Assembly: GCA_023101725.1 (NCBI GenBank)
Contig: JALJCO010008736.1
Span: 62,001 to 126,000, forward strand
DNA length: 64,000 nucleotides
Origin: Atherinomorus stipes
Taxonomy: Eukaryota > Chordata > Actinopteri > Atheriniformes > Atherinidae
Direction of reading: 5' to 3'
The notes beneath the pieces were generated by a model. The model was not told the origin of the DNA. It did no database searches and worked only from the letters and a program-made list of their open reading frames with translations. A program made the position numbers and the translations under genes. This document shows, piece after piece, positions 56,201 to 58,941 of this stretch. Position 1 is the first letter of the stretch; each line of letters opens with the position of its first letter.

Positions 56201-58941
56201 GTGAAAATAACCAGTAACGTCGCACAAACTATTGATACTACTTTTTACTGAGTTTTGCATGGGGTGGGGGGCAATTATACAGGTCCTGCGCCTGGCATTG
56301 TGCCAAAGAGCGCGCAGTCTGTGCGTAATATCAGATCATCTTCACCAGCGTGTCCTTATCCATGTCCTTAAACTGGCCTTTTCTTACGATCCACAGGGAA
56401 ACCTGCTGCATCGTTTTTATTTATAGTTATTATATGAAGAGTTCATTTGCAAAAACAGACAAACATCACTGTGGAAAAACAGAGCTAACTGCTTTTGTTG
56501 CTGTCGGGTACAAACGTCCTATCTCCATTTTACATCATTAAAAGCCTCCACTTCATGTGAGCTTGATTTGCTGAAAATATTCAAAAAGTAAATGAAAAGT
56601 TTATTCGCAAAAGCAGTTAACTCCGTTTTTTCTAAATGGCTTTTGTCTATTTTTGCAAATGAACTCTTCATATTTATCTTATATTCTGTTTTTTATTTGC
56701 CTCATTATATCTCTGAAACTAACATCTCTCTATCAGGATTAATTTCATTTTGCGTTTACCACATGCTCTTCTGAACTTTCCGTGGCGGAGGGAAGAGCGA
56801 ACGCTAAATCCTAATTTAAATCTTGCGGTTGGGGCTGGTAAAGAATGGGGGGGAAGTATTTTAAGTACACCCGAAAAAATAAAAAGACAGGGGACGCTAT
56901 TTTTTTTGAGGGGGAAAAAAAGAAATTGGGGGGATTAGTAAATATGTGGAAAATAATAATATAAGTGTAAAGAAAATATAATTATATTGTTGTGATGTTT
57001 GACTGCCCCAAACCTTGCACTGTGGGTGGAACCTTTTCTTTATACAGCAGAAATTAATCTGTATAATTCAGAATTTTTCATCAGCTGTAGGGAAACTATC
57101 TTCAAACAACATTGATTTATTTATTGACTGTATTTATTCCAAAAAAAAGAAGGAAAAAAAAAGAAGGAAAGCCTTACTTTGTGTACTCTCTGATCCAAAG
57201 GGAATTATTCCTGAATCATGTTTGTTTTCTCCTTGATCGCTTTGCATTATTTCAATCTATCAGGGAGATGATGGTGACACTGGTCCACCAGGGAAGCCTG
57301 GTCATGCTGGGCGGAGGGTAAGACCACTTCTATTTTAAGAACCGTTAGCGCAGGGGTGGTAAAGTCCTGTTCTCAAGAGATACTTTCCTACAACTTTCAG
57401 ATGCATCCCTTCTCCAACACACCTGAATCAAATGAATGCGTAGTTACCAGGCACCTGCAGAGCTGAGTGACATGCAGTTCAGGTAATATAGGTGTGTTGG
57501 AGAAAGGATGCATGTTAAAGGTGCCATGACATTAAATTTCACTTTTGGGGGGTTTTGGGGGTATAATATAATCTGTTGTGCACTGATGAGGCCATGTGAA
57601 TGTCCAGAGTGAGAATCAAAGTTCCTGTTCATAATCGGTCAGCAAGTATCATTCTGCGTAATTCATTTGATCCAATTAGAGCACACTATCAAGTAAACGC
57701 CCCCTCTCACACCTCCTAATGGTCTATGCACCGTCCGCTTCGCTCCCCCCTCCCTCCTCCCTGTCTTATTGAACTGCGAGTGGGAGAGTGACTGCTAAGC
57801 AGTCAGGTCTGGGTTTTTCAAACAAATGGATTTAAAAGAAAACTTCTGCAGCAACACTGAGGGAGGCGGCCACAACCTTGTCATTACCTGTAAGTGTATT
57901 TATTTTCTAAATGCTGTCTTGTCTGATGAACATAGCTCCCTGTCTGAAGTGCACATGTTGCTAGTAGTTAGCCTTTAGCAAACTCCGACCGCTAGGGCAG
58001 CTTGATCTACTTTCTCTAAATAAGATTGTAGCCAAATAAGGTGTAGCCAATCAAAATGAAGCCAACTTGGTCTCCAGTTAAGCTCCATATCATTACCAGA
58101 TCCAACTGTTTTACTGAGGAAGGGAGGTCTGGCGTTTCAAAACAATACCCCGCTGTAAAAAATGCCATTTTTTTCTTAGGAGATTTGACATATGCAGCAA
58201 TGCCAACAACATGAACTAGTTTTTACTGCTATGTCATTGCTCTTTTAAAGTTGCAAGATAGTGGCTCTTGAGGACTGGACTTGGCCACCCCTGATTTCAT
58301 GGGTCAGTGTGTTATAACTTCCAGTAATATTAAGATATCATTTCTGTTTTTTAATTTTAATATCTTATTTACAGGTTTATACTTCTTAAATTTATAAAAT
58401 AAGACTTTTTTTTTTAATACTGTATACGTAAAGAAATTGGAGGCAAAGTTGTGTAAAACATTAAGAGCTCTACCTTATTCCTGTTTCTTTTGTTTTGGTG
58501 CATTAATAAACATTGTATCCACAGGGAAAACGGGGAAAGGCCGGAGTCAGAGGGACCAGGGGAGACAGGGGACCAAAGGTGGGACATAACACAACCACAG
58601 TGTTTATTGGGTAACACGTGATCCAACTGTGTATGTTTTGTCATTAAGGGTTCAAATGGAGACACTGGACCACCAGGTCTTCTTGGGTGGCCTGGATTCA
58701 TCGTAAGTAAATATATTTGTCAACCTGACCCCTTTCATAGATGTATCCATCCATTAGTACTGAAATTTCCTCTTCCAGTTCAGTCATTTGTAGAGAAAAC
58801 ATTCTGAAACGTAATAAGGTGCATTTTATTAATGAATCAATACCTCATTGATTTGTTTATTTTGTGTTTGTTTGTTTTCCCCTCAAGGGACTTCCTGGCT
58901 TACGGGGAGAGCTGGGGGATCAAGGTGAAAAAGGGAATCAG
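1630..58941 (+). CDS. Fibrillar-type procollagen alpha chain, partial gene (51 exons seen)
   Basis: Encodes an extracellular matrix chain expected to trimerise and form or join fibrils. The exon join is given by the 51 exon entries below. Order of parts: variable non-collagenous region (exon 1), minor helix (exons 1-3), linker (exons 3-5), major helix (exons 5-51, about 926 residues). The start codon, N-terminal domain, helix end and C-propeptide are outside the window. The sizes 45/54/108 with whole Gly codons at each exon start are the mark of fibrillar collagens. GEKGDE at about helix residue 82-87 lies where fibrillar chains carry their N-terminal cross-link lysine. Three lesions break the frame (exons 3, 20, 30). 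I cannot match the linker to the mammalian type V, XI, XXIV or XXVII chains I remember, so the type is left open. Collagen identity is very sure; function as a working gene is not. Confidence 0.9.
2257..3327 (+). other. Intron 1, unique-looking
   Basis: I see no coding signal or clear repeat. The ORF at 2484-2771 on the minus strand has no recognisable domain. Confidence 0.5.
3328..3372 (+). CDS. Collagen exon 2: minor helix
   Basis: 15 codons, [15 protein letters not shown]. Acceptor ccacag, donor gtaaac. The Cys at residue 2 lies in the N-propeptide minor helix, where a disulfide would be tolerated. Confidence 0.9.
3568..3686 (+). pseudogene. Collagen exon 3: minor helix end and linker, with 1-bp deletion
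   Basis: 119 bp where 120 is expected. It opens [15 protein letters not shown] in frame with exon 2, then at 3610-3614 (cagga) one G is missing, so the frame set by exon 2 leaves the collagen reading. From 3612 the adjacent frame reads [20 protein letters not shown] and WTAFQ to the donor gtatag, and it joins exon 4 in phase. The linker starts after the last Gly-X-Y triplet. Either a true 1-bp deletion or a homopolymer base error. Confidence 0.85.
3687..5657 (+). other. Intron 3: A/T tracts and degenerate repeats
   Basis: Holds A- and T-rich low complexity (3820-4000). Two diverged direct copies of a ~100-200-bp block start near 4128 and 4338. A small MITE follows at 4446-4656, then a run of GACCAGCTAG-type inverted words (4735-4840). 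Nothing coding seen. Confidence 0.5.
4446..4656. repeat. Tc1/mariner-type MITE
   Basis: 211 bp with ends CACTACTCACAAAAAGTTAA / CACTACTCACAAAAAGTTAG facing inward. TA follows on the right (4657-4658) and TG, likely a decayed TA, precedes on the left. Confidence 0.7.
5658..5696 (+). CDS. Collagen exon 4: non-collagenous linker
   Basis: 13 codons, [13 protein letters not shown], with no Gly-X-Y. Acceptor is a long T-tract then ctag; donor gtaagt. Together with the end of exon 3 it makes a ~30-residue hinge rich in Trp and Tyr between the two helices, the place where the N-propeptidase site and N-telopeptide sit in fibrillar chains. It contains one Cys. I do not recognise the linker from any named chain. 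Confidence 0.8.
5813..5866 (+). CDS. Collagen exon 5: start of major helix
   Basis: 18 codons: TKE, then [15 protein letters not shown], which I take as the first five triplets of the major helix. Acceptor ttgcag, donor gtcaga. Confidence 0.9.
5946..5999 (+). CDS. Collagen exon 6
   Basis: [18 protein letters not shown]; acceptor tctcag, donor gtatgt. Only 79 bp separate it from exon 5. Confidence 0.92.
6000..8708 (+). other. Intron 6, mostly unique
   Basis: Poly(T) at about 6790-6804 and a short T-rich tract near 7981. A region rich in CTAGC words lies at 8170-8410. No gene or complete element seen. Confidence 0.4.
8709..8961. repeat. TTAA-type MITE (piggyBac-like)
   Basis: 253 bp between TTAA (8705-8708) and TTAA (8962-8965), with ends AGGTAGAGTCC / AGGTACAGTTC. 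No transposase. Confidence 0.65.
9109..9216 (+). CDS. Collagen exon 7 (108 bp)
   Basis: 12 triplets, from [13 protein letters not shown] to the end [12 protein letters not shown]. Acceptor ctgaaag (purine-rich, weak), donor gtaggc. It equals two fused 54-bp units. Confidence 0.92.
9349..9402 (+). CDS. Collagen exon 8, with likely cross-link lysine
   Basis: [18 protein letters not shown]; acceptor tattag, donor gtgaga. The GEK triplet falls at about helix residues 82-84, matching the N-terminal cross-link site of fibrillar chains (GEKGHR in type V as I remember it). Trp and Tyr in Gly-X-Y positions are uncommon. Confidence 0.9.
9403..11036 (+). other. Intron 8, left part
   Basis: Poly(C) of 14 at 9567-9580. 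A palindrome-rich stretch at 9785-9920 looks like part of a MITE, but I cannot find both ends. A perfect 15-bp stem-loop lies at 10807-10851. Confidence 0.45.
11037..11668. mobile_element. hAT-like non-autonomous element, perfect 8-bp TSD
   Basis: 632 bp, ends TAGGGCTGGGAATC / TAGGGGTGTGCCAA, rich in ATCGATA/CGATA words. Flanked by identical TTACATAC at 11029-11036 and 11669-11676. Confidence 0.85.
12299..12919. repeat. TTAA-type MITE (piggyBac-like)
   Basis: 621 bp with ends AGGGACACTGTGTAA / AGGGATATTGTGTAA between TTAA at 12295-12298 and 12920-12923. The interior has more CpG than the surrounding intron. The short ORFs inside it have no recognisable domain. Confidence 0.75.
12924..14317 (+). 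other. Intron 8 right part and intron 9
   Basis: Apart from exon 9 (13662-13715) I see no coding signal or recognisable repeat. Confidence 0.4.
13662..13715 (+). CDS. Collagen exon 9
   Basis: [18 protein letters not shown]; acceptor ccttag, donor gtaatc. Confidence 0.92.
14318..14362 (+). CDS. Collagen exon 10 (45 bp)
   Basis: [15 protein letters not shown]; acceptor ttgtag after a T-rich tract, donor gtgagt. Opens an alternating 45/54 run. Confidence 0.92.
14966..15019 (+). CDS. Collagen exon 11
   Basis: [18 protein letters not shown]; acceptor ctgcag, donor gtgagt. Confidence 0.92.
15390..16996. mobile_element. THAP-bearing DNA transposon relic with foldback structure, nested in an L2-like repeat
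   Basis: Ends AGCTGGATTTATGCTTG / AACTGGATTTACACTTG face inward. TAA (15387-15389) and CAA (16997-16999) flank it as a probable 3-bp TSD. On both sides runs a common fish repeat (GCACAGTGG...TCACAG, then AAGAAGG...), so the insertion is nested. Inside, the same THAP-coding block occurs twice on the + strand (about 15820-16113 and 16225-16430) and once inverted (16430-16930). The superfamily is not settled; Harbinger- or ISL2EU-like is a guess from the TSD and the THAP domain. Confidence 0.7.
16264..16929 (-). pseudogene. THAP zinc-finger ORF fragment of a transposon
   Basis: A 221-codon open frame. Its middle holds a C2CH THAP finger: CCSVPLC, then [18 protein letters not shown], and the closing CSRHF pair, about 45 residues apart. 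It continues into a block ending [19 protein letters not shown] fingers bind DNA and occur both in host proteins and in transposases. Here no catalytic domain follows, and diverged copies with stop codons lie in direct and inverted orientation within the same element. A transposon remnant is more likely than a host gene. Confidence 0.65.
17000..17330 (+). repeat. L2-like fish repeat, right part
   Basis: Typical words: GTGTGGAGTTTGCATGTTCT, GACATGCATTTTAGGTTAAT and GGGATAGGCTCCTGCGAGCC. The left part lies at about 15340-15386, split off by the THAP element. Related tails occur at 38400-38475, 50830-50960 and 54860-54945. Confidence 0.7.
17386..18271. repeat. TTAA-type MITE with internal microsatellite
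   Basis: Ends AGGGGTAGGTCAGAATTTTT / AGGAGTAGTTTAGAATTTTT. TTAA at 17382-17385 on the left and TTGA (decayed TTAA) at 18272-18275 on the right. The interior contains the ATGG microsatellite. Confidence 0.65.
17621..17699 (+). repeat. (ATGG)n microsatellite
   Basis: About 19-20 near-perfect ATGG units following GGATAAGCGGAAAAGAA, the usual tail of the L2-like fish repeat. It produces open frames of repeated His-Pro-Ser-Ile and Met-Asp-Gly-Trp that are not genes. Confidence 0.9.
18877..18921 (+). CDS. Collagen exon 12 (45 bp)
   Basis: [15 protein letters not shown]; acceptor caccag, donor gtaagc. Confidence 0.92.
19002..19055 (+). CDS. Collagen exon 13
   Basis: [18 protein letters not shown]; acceptor ttacag, donor gtaaga. 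The intron before it is only 80 bp. Confidence 0.92.
19407..19451 (+). CDS. Collagen exon 14 (45 bp)
   Basis: [15 protein letters not shown]; acceptor ttccag, donor gtataa (weak beyond GTAT). Confidence 0.9.
19511..20179. repeat. TTAA-type MITE with 200-bp internal duplication
   Basis: Ends AGGGACTTGAGGCA are exact inverted repeats between TTAA (19507-19510) and TTAA (20180-20183). Inside, a ~200-bp unit beginning AATGTTGTTTACT occurs twice in tandem (about 19613 and 19813). Each copy carries the palindrome TGACGTCA (19778-19785, 19978-19985). Confidence 0.8.
20238..20291 (+). CDS. Collagen exon 15
   Basis: [18 protein letters not shown]; acceptor gaccag, donor gtgggt. Confidence 0.92.
20381..20425 (+). 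CDS. Collagen exon 16 (45 bp)
   Basis: [15 protein letters not shown]; acceptor ctacag, donor gtaagt. Confidence 0.92.
20747..20800 (+). CDS. Collagen exon 17
   Basis: [18 protein letters not shown]; acceptor tatcag after a T-rich tract, donor gtgagt. It holds an RGD tripeptide. Confidence 0.92.
21243..21287 (+). CDS. Collagen exon 18 (45 bp)
   Basis: [15 protein letters not shown]; acceptor ctgcag, donor gtagat. Confidence 0.92.
21374..21427 (+). CDS. Collagen exon 19
   Basis: [18 protein letters not shown]; acceptor tgacag, donor gtagga. It holds a second RGD. Confidence 0.92.
21428..22120 (+). other. Intron 19, left part
   Basis: AT-rich, no clear feature. Confidence 0.4.
22121..22740 (-). 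repeat. Dispersed fish repeat (CACTCACC..TTTATTAGG family), partial
   Basis: Starts ACACTCACCAGCCATTTTAT and continues with the same block seen at 34842-35308 (e.g. GATAGCATCACACAGTT, AGATCTGGTGACTGTGGAGG). A short foreign piece interrupts it near 22440-22485. Strand is arbitrary. Confidence 0.7.
22870..23190 (+). repeat. GT/telomere-like degenerate fish repeat
   Basis: Starts with a TGTGTG run, then GGGGACCATTTTCTGTATTT, a stretch of degenerate TTAGG(G)/GGTTAG words (23020-23120), and ends with GATAGAAAACCAAACA and another GT run. Confidence 0.65.
23191..24464 (+). other. Intron 19, middle part
   Basis: Poly(T) near 23200-23213. Otherwise no supported feature. Confidence 0.4.
24465..25350. 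repeat. Long hairpin MITE, TTAA-type
   Basis: Almost the whole 886 bp folds on itself. Left arm words (GTACACC..AGAATGATG, CCTGAGTGGGTAGCG, TTTTTAGAGCCTAAAC) recur inverted in the right arm (CATTCTATGGGTGTAC, CGCTACCCACTCAGGA, GTTTAGGCTCTAAAAA). TTAA follows at 25351-25354. Confidence 0.75.
25355..26613 (+). other. Intron 19, right part
   Basis: No coding signal or recognisable element seen. Confidence 0.4.
26614..26722 (+). pseudogene. Collagen exon 20, with 1-bp insertion
   Basis: 109 bp where 108 is expected. It opens [10 protein letters not shown] in frame. The G run at 26639-26643 then has five G where four would keep frame. After it the collagen reading continues in the next frame as [18 protein letters not shown] and PPGPGGVE to the donor gtacat. 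Acceptor tttcag. Either a true insertion or a homopolymer error. Its place in the ladder is the 108-bp exon that follows the 45/54 run. Confidence 0.85.
26937..26990 (+). CDS. Collagen exon 21
   Basis: [18 protein letters not shown]; acceptor atttag, donor gtcaga. Confidence 0.92.
27141..27352. repeat. Hairpin MITE of the CAGTG family inside a tRNA-like sequence
   Basis: 212 bp, ends CAGTGCTTCTTAATCC / CAGGGCTTCTCAATCC, flanked by GTCTCGGG (27133-27140) and GTCTAGGG (27353-27360). The right flank is the D-arm of a tRNA-Pro-like sequence, and the left flank duplicates its start. Confidence 0.75.
27353..27419 (+). pseudogene. tRNA-Pro-derived pseudogene carrying a 3' CCA
   Basis: Matches tRNA-Pro from the D-arm (GGTCTAGGGGTATGATTCT) through a decayed anticodon arm (loop CTGGGGGT, one base too long) and T-arm (GGTCCCGGGTGCAAATCC) to the acceptor end GAGCCC followed by CCA at 27417-27419. 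CCA is not encoded in eukaryotic tRNA genes, so this copy came from a mature tRNA. The anticodon arm and B box are damaged, so it is not a working tRNA gene. Confidence 0.75.
27423..27688 (-). mobile_element. Solo LTR of a retroelement (tRNA-Pro primed)
   Basis: Read on the minus strand it begins TGTGACGACC and ends CCATAACA (TG..CA). A TATA-like CATAAAAG (27563-27570) comes first and AATAAA (27478-27483) downstream of it, the U3-R-U5 order. Three bases past its end lies an 18-base match to the tRNA-Pro primer-binding site (27402-27419) with two transitions. No internal coding region or second LTR is present. Confidence 0.65.
27817..27839 (+). repeat. Poly(T) tract
   Basis: About 22 T in a row upstream of exon 22. 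Confidence 0.9.
27937..27990 (+). CDS. Collagen exon 22
   Basis: [18 protein letters not shown]; acceptor ttgaag (weak pyrimidine tract), donor gtagaa. Confidence 0.9.
28101..28145 (+). CDS. Collagen exon 23 (45 bp)
   Basis: [15 protein letters not shown]; acceptor tgccag after a T-rich tract, donor gtaagc. Confidence 0.92.
28337..28364 (+). repeat. (TG)n microsatellite
   Basis: About 13 TG units, 30 bp upstream of exon 24, close to its polypyrimidine tract and branch-point region. Confidence 0.9.
28395..28448 (+). CDS. Collagen exon 24, weak donor
   Basis: [18 protein letters not shown]; acceptor ttccag just after a GT microsatellite. The donor is CAG followed by gttccc, poor beyond the GT. 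No better GT is seen that keeps the collagen frame. Confidence 0.88.
28828..29249. repeat. hAT-like MITE, perfect 8-bp TSD
   Basis: 422 bp, ends TAGCCTGGTACCCCAGC / TAGCCTGGTACACCAGC, flanked by AACACACC at 28820-28827 and 29250-29257. Confidence 0.8.
29495..30300 (-). mobile_element. 3' end of a non-LTR retrotransposon (relic)
   Basis: On the minus strand an open frame (30283-30026) reads the C-terminal tail typical of LINE ORF2 proteins, with HDYATR..., LPLPRT, a WNTL motif and FKNFF. It is followed by a 3' UTR ending near ACTAATGGGGATCC at 29510. An AAT microsatellite lies inside (29767-29785). No reverse transcriptase core is left. Confidence 0.55.
30376..31603 (+). mobile_element. Tc1/mariner-like element, decayed
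   Basis: Ends share AAAACAGAATGCAATGAT in inverted orientation near 30420 and 31560. The interior keeps a transposase trace on the + strand: [19 protein letters not shown] codons near 31290-31340, then [11 protein letters not shown]. Many stops and frameshifts; inactive. Confidence 0.65.
32279..32323 (+). CDS. Collagen exon 25 (45 bp)
   Basis: [15 protein letters not shown]; acceptor tttcag, donor gtgagg. Confidence 0.92.
32670..33630 (+). repeat. Dispersed repeat, copy A, split by a Tc1-type MITE
   Basis: Parallel to the copy at 45190-45930 over its whole length (shared words: GTGAAGGTAGCAAAGG, GCTCAAAAGCC, GGGAGGAATTAAACTTGT). This copy is interrupted at 32810-33284. Confidence 0.75.
32810..33284. 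repeat. Tc1/mariner-type MITE with TA duplication
   Basis: 475 bp with long inverted ends CAGTCGTCCTTAAATTCATT / CAGTCGTCCTCAAAATGATT, flanked by TA at 32808-32809 and 33285-33286. The empty site is visible in the sister repeat at 45.3 kb. Confidence 0.85.
34406..34459 (+). CDS. Collagen exon 26
   Basis: [18 protein letters not shown]; acceptor tcccag, donor gtatgc. GIAGER has the general form of an integrin-binding GXXGER hexapeptide. Confidence 0.92.
35312..37554. mobile_element. Harbinger-like non-autonomous element, TAA TSD
   Basis: Ends GGCCCAGATTTACTAA / GGCCGATTTACAAAAG between TAA (35309-35311) and TAA (37555-37557). It has no transposase and itself contains another element. Confidence 0.65.
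35400..36653. mobile_element. Inner TIR element, 5-bp TSD
   Basis: Ends AAAGGTGAATTCCAATTCCT / TAGGGCCAATTCCAATTCCT, both continuing into TTAACCCTCA. Flanked by AGACT at 35395-35399 and 36654-36658. The interior has a C-rich block and a poly(A) run at about 36525-36546. The superfamily is unclear. Confidence 0.7.
37763..37816 (+). CDS. Collagen exon 27
   Basis: [18 protein letters not shown]; acceptor tggcag behind a long T run, donor gttaga. Confidence 0.92.
37922..37975 (+). CDS. Collagen exon 28
   Basis: [18 protein letters not shown]; acceptor tctcag, donor gtaagt. Confidence 0.92.
37976..39696 (+). other. Intron 28: L2-like tail and Tc1 transposase scrap
   Basis: Poly(A) near 38014-38030. 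L2-like tail at 38400-38475 (GACAGGCTCCAGCGACCCC). A Tc1-like fragment at 38560-38800 still encodes [13 protein letters not shown]. The rest is unique-looking. Confidence 0.55.
39697..39750 (+). CDS. Collagen exon 29
   Basis: [18 protein letters not shown]; acceptor tatcag, donor gtaagg. It ends in a GLTGER hexapeptide. Confidence 0.92.
39944..39997 (+). pseudogene. Collagen exon 30, with in-frame stop codon
   Basis: 54 bp, acceptor catcag, donor gtaagt. It reads [12 protein letters not shown], then TGA at 39980-39982, then KPGPA. The stop sits on an obligate Gly position: GGA to TGA is one G-to-T change. Length, phase and all other Gly codons are intact. A true stop here would remove the rest of the helix and the C-propeptide needed for chain assembly, and would probably trigger nonsense-mediated decay. 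Confidence 0.9.
40703..40747 (+). CDS. Collagen exon 31 (45 bp)
   Basis: [15 protein letters not shown]; acceptor tcttag, donor gtaaga. Confidence 0.92.
40859..41449. repeat. TTAA-type hairpin MITE, first of a tandem pair
   Basis: 591-bp long inverted repeat, ends AGGATAAGTTTCTTTTTTTT / AGGATAACTTTCATTTTTTT, TTAA at 40855-40858 and 41450-41453. Confidence 0.8.
41454..41913. repeat. TTAA-type hairpin MITE, second of a tandem pair
   Basis: 460 bp, ends AGGATAAGTTTCTTGGACC / AGGATAAATTTCTTTTTTTT. TTAA at 41450-41453 (shared with the first copy) and 41914-41917. Confidence 0.8.
42220..42704 (-). repeat. Fragment of a TTAA-type repeat
   Basis: Read on the minus strand it begins TTAAAGTGCCCCTGGCATTA, close to the left end of the element at 57519. 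The 158-codon frame inside has no recognisable domain. Confidence 0.45.
43452..43496 (+). CDS. Collagen exon 32 (45 bp)
   Basis: [15 protein letters not shown]; acceptor ttacag, donor gtaagt. Two 45-bp exons in a row are unusual; a 54-bp partner is missing next to it. Confidence 0.9.
45190..45930 (+). repeat. Dispersed repeat, copy B, split by a TTA-flanked MITE
   Basis: Sister of 32670-33630. It lacks the Tc1-type MITE of copy A and carries its own insertion at 45631-45865. Confidence 0.75.
45631..45865. repeat. Short TIR element, TTA TSD
   Basis: 235 bp with ends CGGTGTTTTCAGACCAAGTG / CGGTGTGTTCAGACCAAACG between TTA (45628-45630) and TTA (45866-45868). Harbinger-like by TSD length. Confidence 0.75.
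46078..46185 (+). CDS. Collagen exon 33 (108 bp)
   Basis: 12 perfect triplets, from [18 protein letters not shown] to the end [12 protein letters not shown]. Acceptor tttcag, donor gtgagt. Confidence 0.92.
46360..46413 (+). CDS. Collagen exon 34
   Basis: [18 protein letters not shown]; acceptor tcacag, donor gtacac. GEKGHK resembles a cross-link-type GxKGH motif, though mid-helix. Confidence 0.92.
46516..46569 (+). CDS. Collagen exon 35
   Basis: [18 protein letters not shown]; acceptor ctgcag, donor gttggc. Confidence 0.92.
46570..49200 (+). other. Introns 35 and 36, mostly unique
   Basis: AT-rich, no coding signal except exon 36 (48539-48592) and no complete element. I looked here for a second missing 54-bp exon without success. 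Confidence 0.45.
48539..48592 (+). CDS. Collagen exon 36
   Basis: [18 protein letters not shown]; acceptor caccag, donor gttggt. Confidence 0.92.
49201..49308 (+). CDS. Collagen exon 37 (108 bp), with a helix cysteine
   Basis: 12 perfect triplets beginning [18 protein letters not shown] and ending GPPGPVGEE. Acceptor tgacag, donor gtaagc. The second triplet is GPC (codon TGT), a Cys inside the major helix. Confidence 0.92.
49710..49763 (+). CDS. Collagen exon 38
   Basis: [18 protein letters not shown]; acceptor ctgcag, donor gtgact (weak). Contains an RGD. Confidence 0.92.
49867..49974 (+). CDS. Collagen exon 39 (108 bp)
   Basis: 12 perfect triplets, beginning [16 protein letters not shown] and ending [12 protein letters not shown]. 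Acceptor gggcag, donor gtgagc. Confidence 0.92.
50237..50290 (+). CDS. Collagen exon 40
   Basis: [18 protein letters not shown]; acceptor tactag, donor gtaaat. Confidence 0.92.
50390..50443 (+). CDS. Collagen exon 41
   Basis: [18 protein letters not shown]; acceptor ttgtag, donor gtaact. Confidence 0.92.
50444..52375 (+). other. Intron 41: repeat fragments
   Basis: L2-like tail at 50830-50960, ending in AAATGGATGG. Poly(A) near 51147-51162. A worn hairpin MITE of the CAGTG family at 51830-52015 (CCCAACCCTGGTCCTCAAGG). Confidence 0.5.
52376..52429 (+). CDS. Collagen exon 42
   Basis: [18 protein letters not shown]; acceptor ctttag, donor gtaaac. Confidence 0.92.
52516..52569 (+). CDS. Collagen exon 43
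   Basis: [18 protein letters not shown]; acceptor tgacag, donor gtaagt. Contains an RGD. Confidence 0.92.
52742..52855 (+). CDS. Collagen exon 44 (114 bp), with helix imperfection
   Basis: 38 codons, two more than a standard 108-bp exon. After [18 protein letters not shown] it reads GLGEQEQKG, then [11 protein letters not shown]. The repeat is broken twice within a few residues: a two-residue GL step (a G-X-G type gap), and a Glu where the next Gly is due. The frame stays open and both splice sites are normal (tggcag, gtaagt). Short imperfections are tolerated in some fibrillar chains. Confidence 0.9.
52939..52992 (+). CDS. Collagen exon 45
   Basis: [18 protein letters not shown]; acceptor gtgcag, donor gtgaga. 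Confidence 0.92.
53116..53169 (+). CDS. Collagen exon 46
   Basis: [18 protein letters not shown]; acceptor tttcag, donor gtaagt. Confidence 0.92.
53353..54140. repeat. Dispersed fish retroelement-like repeat
   Basis: Begins AAATCAAATCAAGTTTATTT and includes GAGCCAGACCGTTAAGGGCT, AGCCAGTGCAGGGAAG and GTTGCAGTAGTCCAGCCTGG, words of a very common fish repeat. A diverged relative lies at 59485-60005. The family name is not recalled with certainty. Confidence 0.6.
54464..54655. repeat. Hairpin MITE of the CAGTG family
   Basis: Left end GCAGTTTGGTCCTAGGAGGG is mirrored by CCCTCGTAGGACTGAATTG at the right end. TSD not clear. Confidence 0.6.
55387..55440 (+). CDS. Collagen exon 47
   Basis: [18 protein letters not shown]; acceptor ttttag, donor gtaaaa. 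Confidence 0.92.
55441..57263 (+). other. Intron 47: Harbinger-like end and inverted words
   Basis: At 55669 a sequence starts GGGCCCGATTTACGAAAGG, like the Harbinger-type end at 35312, but I cannot find its partner. Between 56430 and 56670 the words AGAGTTCATTTGCAAAA / TTTTGCAAATGAACTCT form an imperfect long hairpin. Nothing coding seen. Confidence 0.5.
57264..57317 (+). CDS. Collagen exon 48
   Basis: [18 protein letters not shown]; acceptor tatcag, donor gtaaga. Confidence 0.92.
57351..58293. repeat. Hairpin MITE of the CAGTG family, split by a TTAA element
   Basis: Outer ends CAGGGGTGGTAAAGTCC / CAGGGGTGGCCAAGTCC. Left part 57351-57514, right part 58249-58293. Confidence 0.75.
57519..58244. 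mobile_element. piggyBac-like non-autonomous element, TTAA TSD
   Basis: 726 bp with ends AGGTGCCATGACAT / AAGAGCAATGACAT between TTAA at 57515-57518 and 58245-58248. No transposase. The palindromic host repeat on both sides shows where it entered. Confidence 0.8.
58525..58578 (+). CDS. Collagen exon 49, very basic
   Basis: [18 protein letters not shown]; acceptor ccacag, donor gtggga. Eight of 18 residues are Lys or Arg, so it could bind heparan sulfate (inference). GDRGPKG resembles the C-terminal cross-link region GDRGIKGHR of type I, at roughly the right distance from the helix end. Confidence 0.92.
58649..58702 (+). CDS. Collagen exon 50
   Basis: [18 protein letters not shown]; acceptor attaag, donor gtaagt. 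Confidence 0.92.
58888..58941 (+). CDS. Collagen exon 51 (last in window)
   Basis: [18 protein letters not shown]; acceptor ctcaag, donor gtaaac. By the classical exon plan one 108-bp exon and the junction exon should follow, beyond the window. Confidence 0.92.

Noticed and set aside
1630..58941. Naming the gene col24a1 or col27a1
   Set aside because: My first thought from the fibrillar helix and imperfection. But those chains as I recall them go straight from the variable region into one helix, lack the [11 protein letters not shown] linker, and have different imperfections. The exon sizes fit the classical fibrillar plan better.
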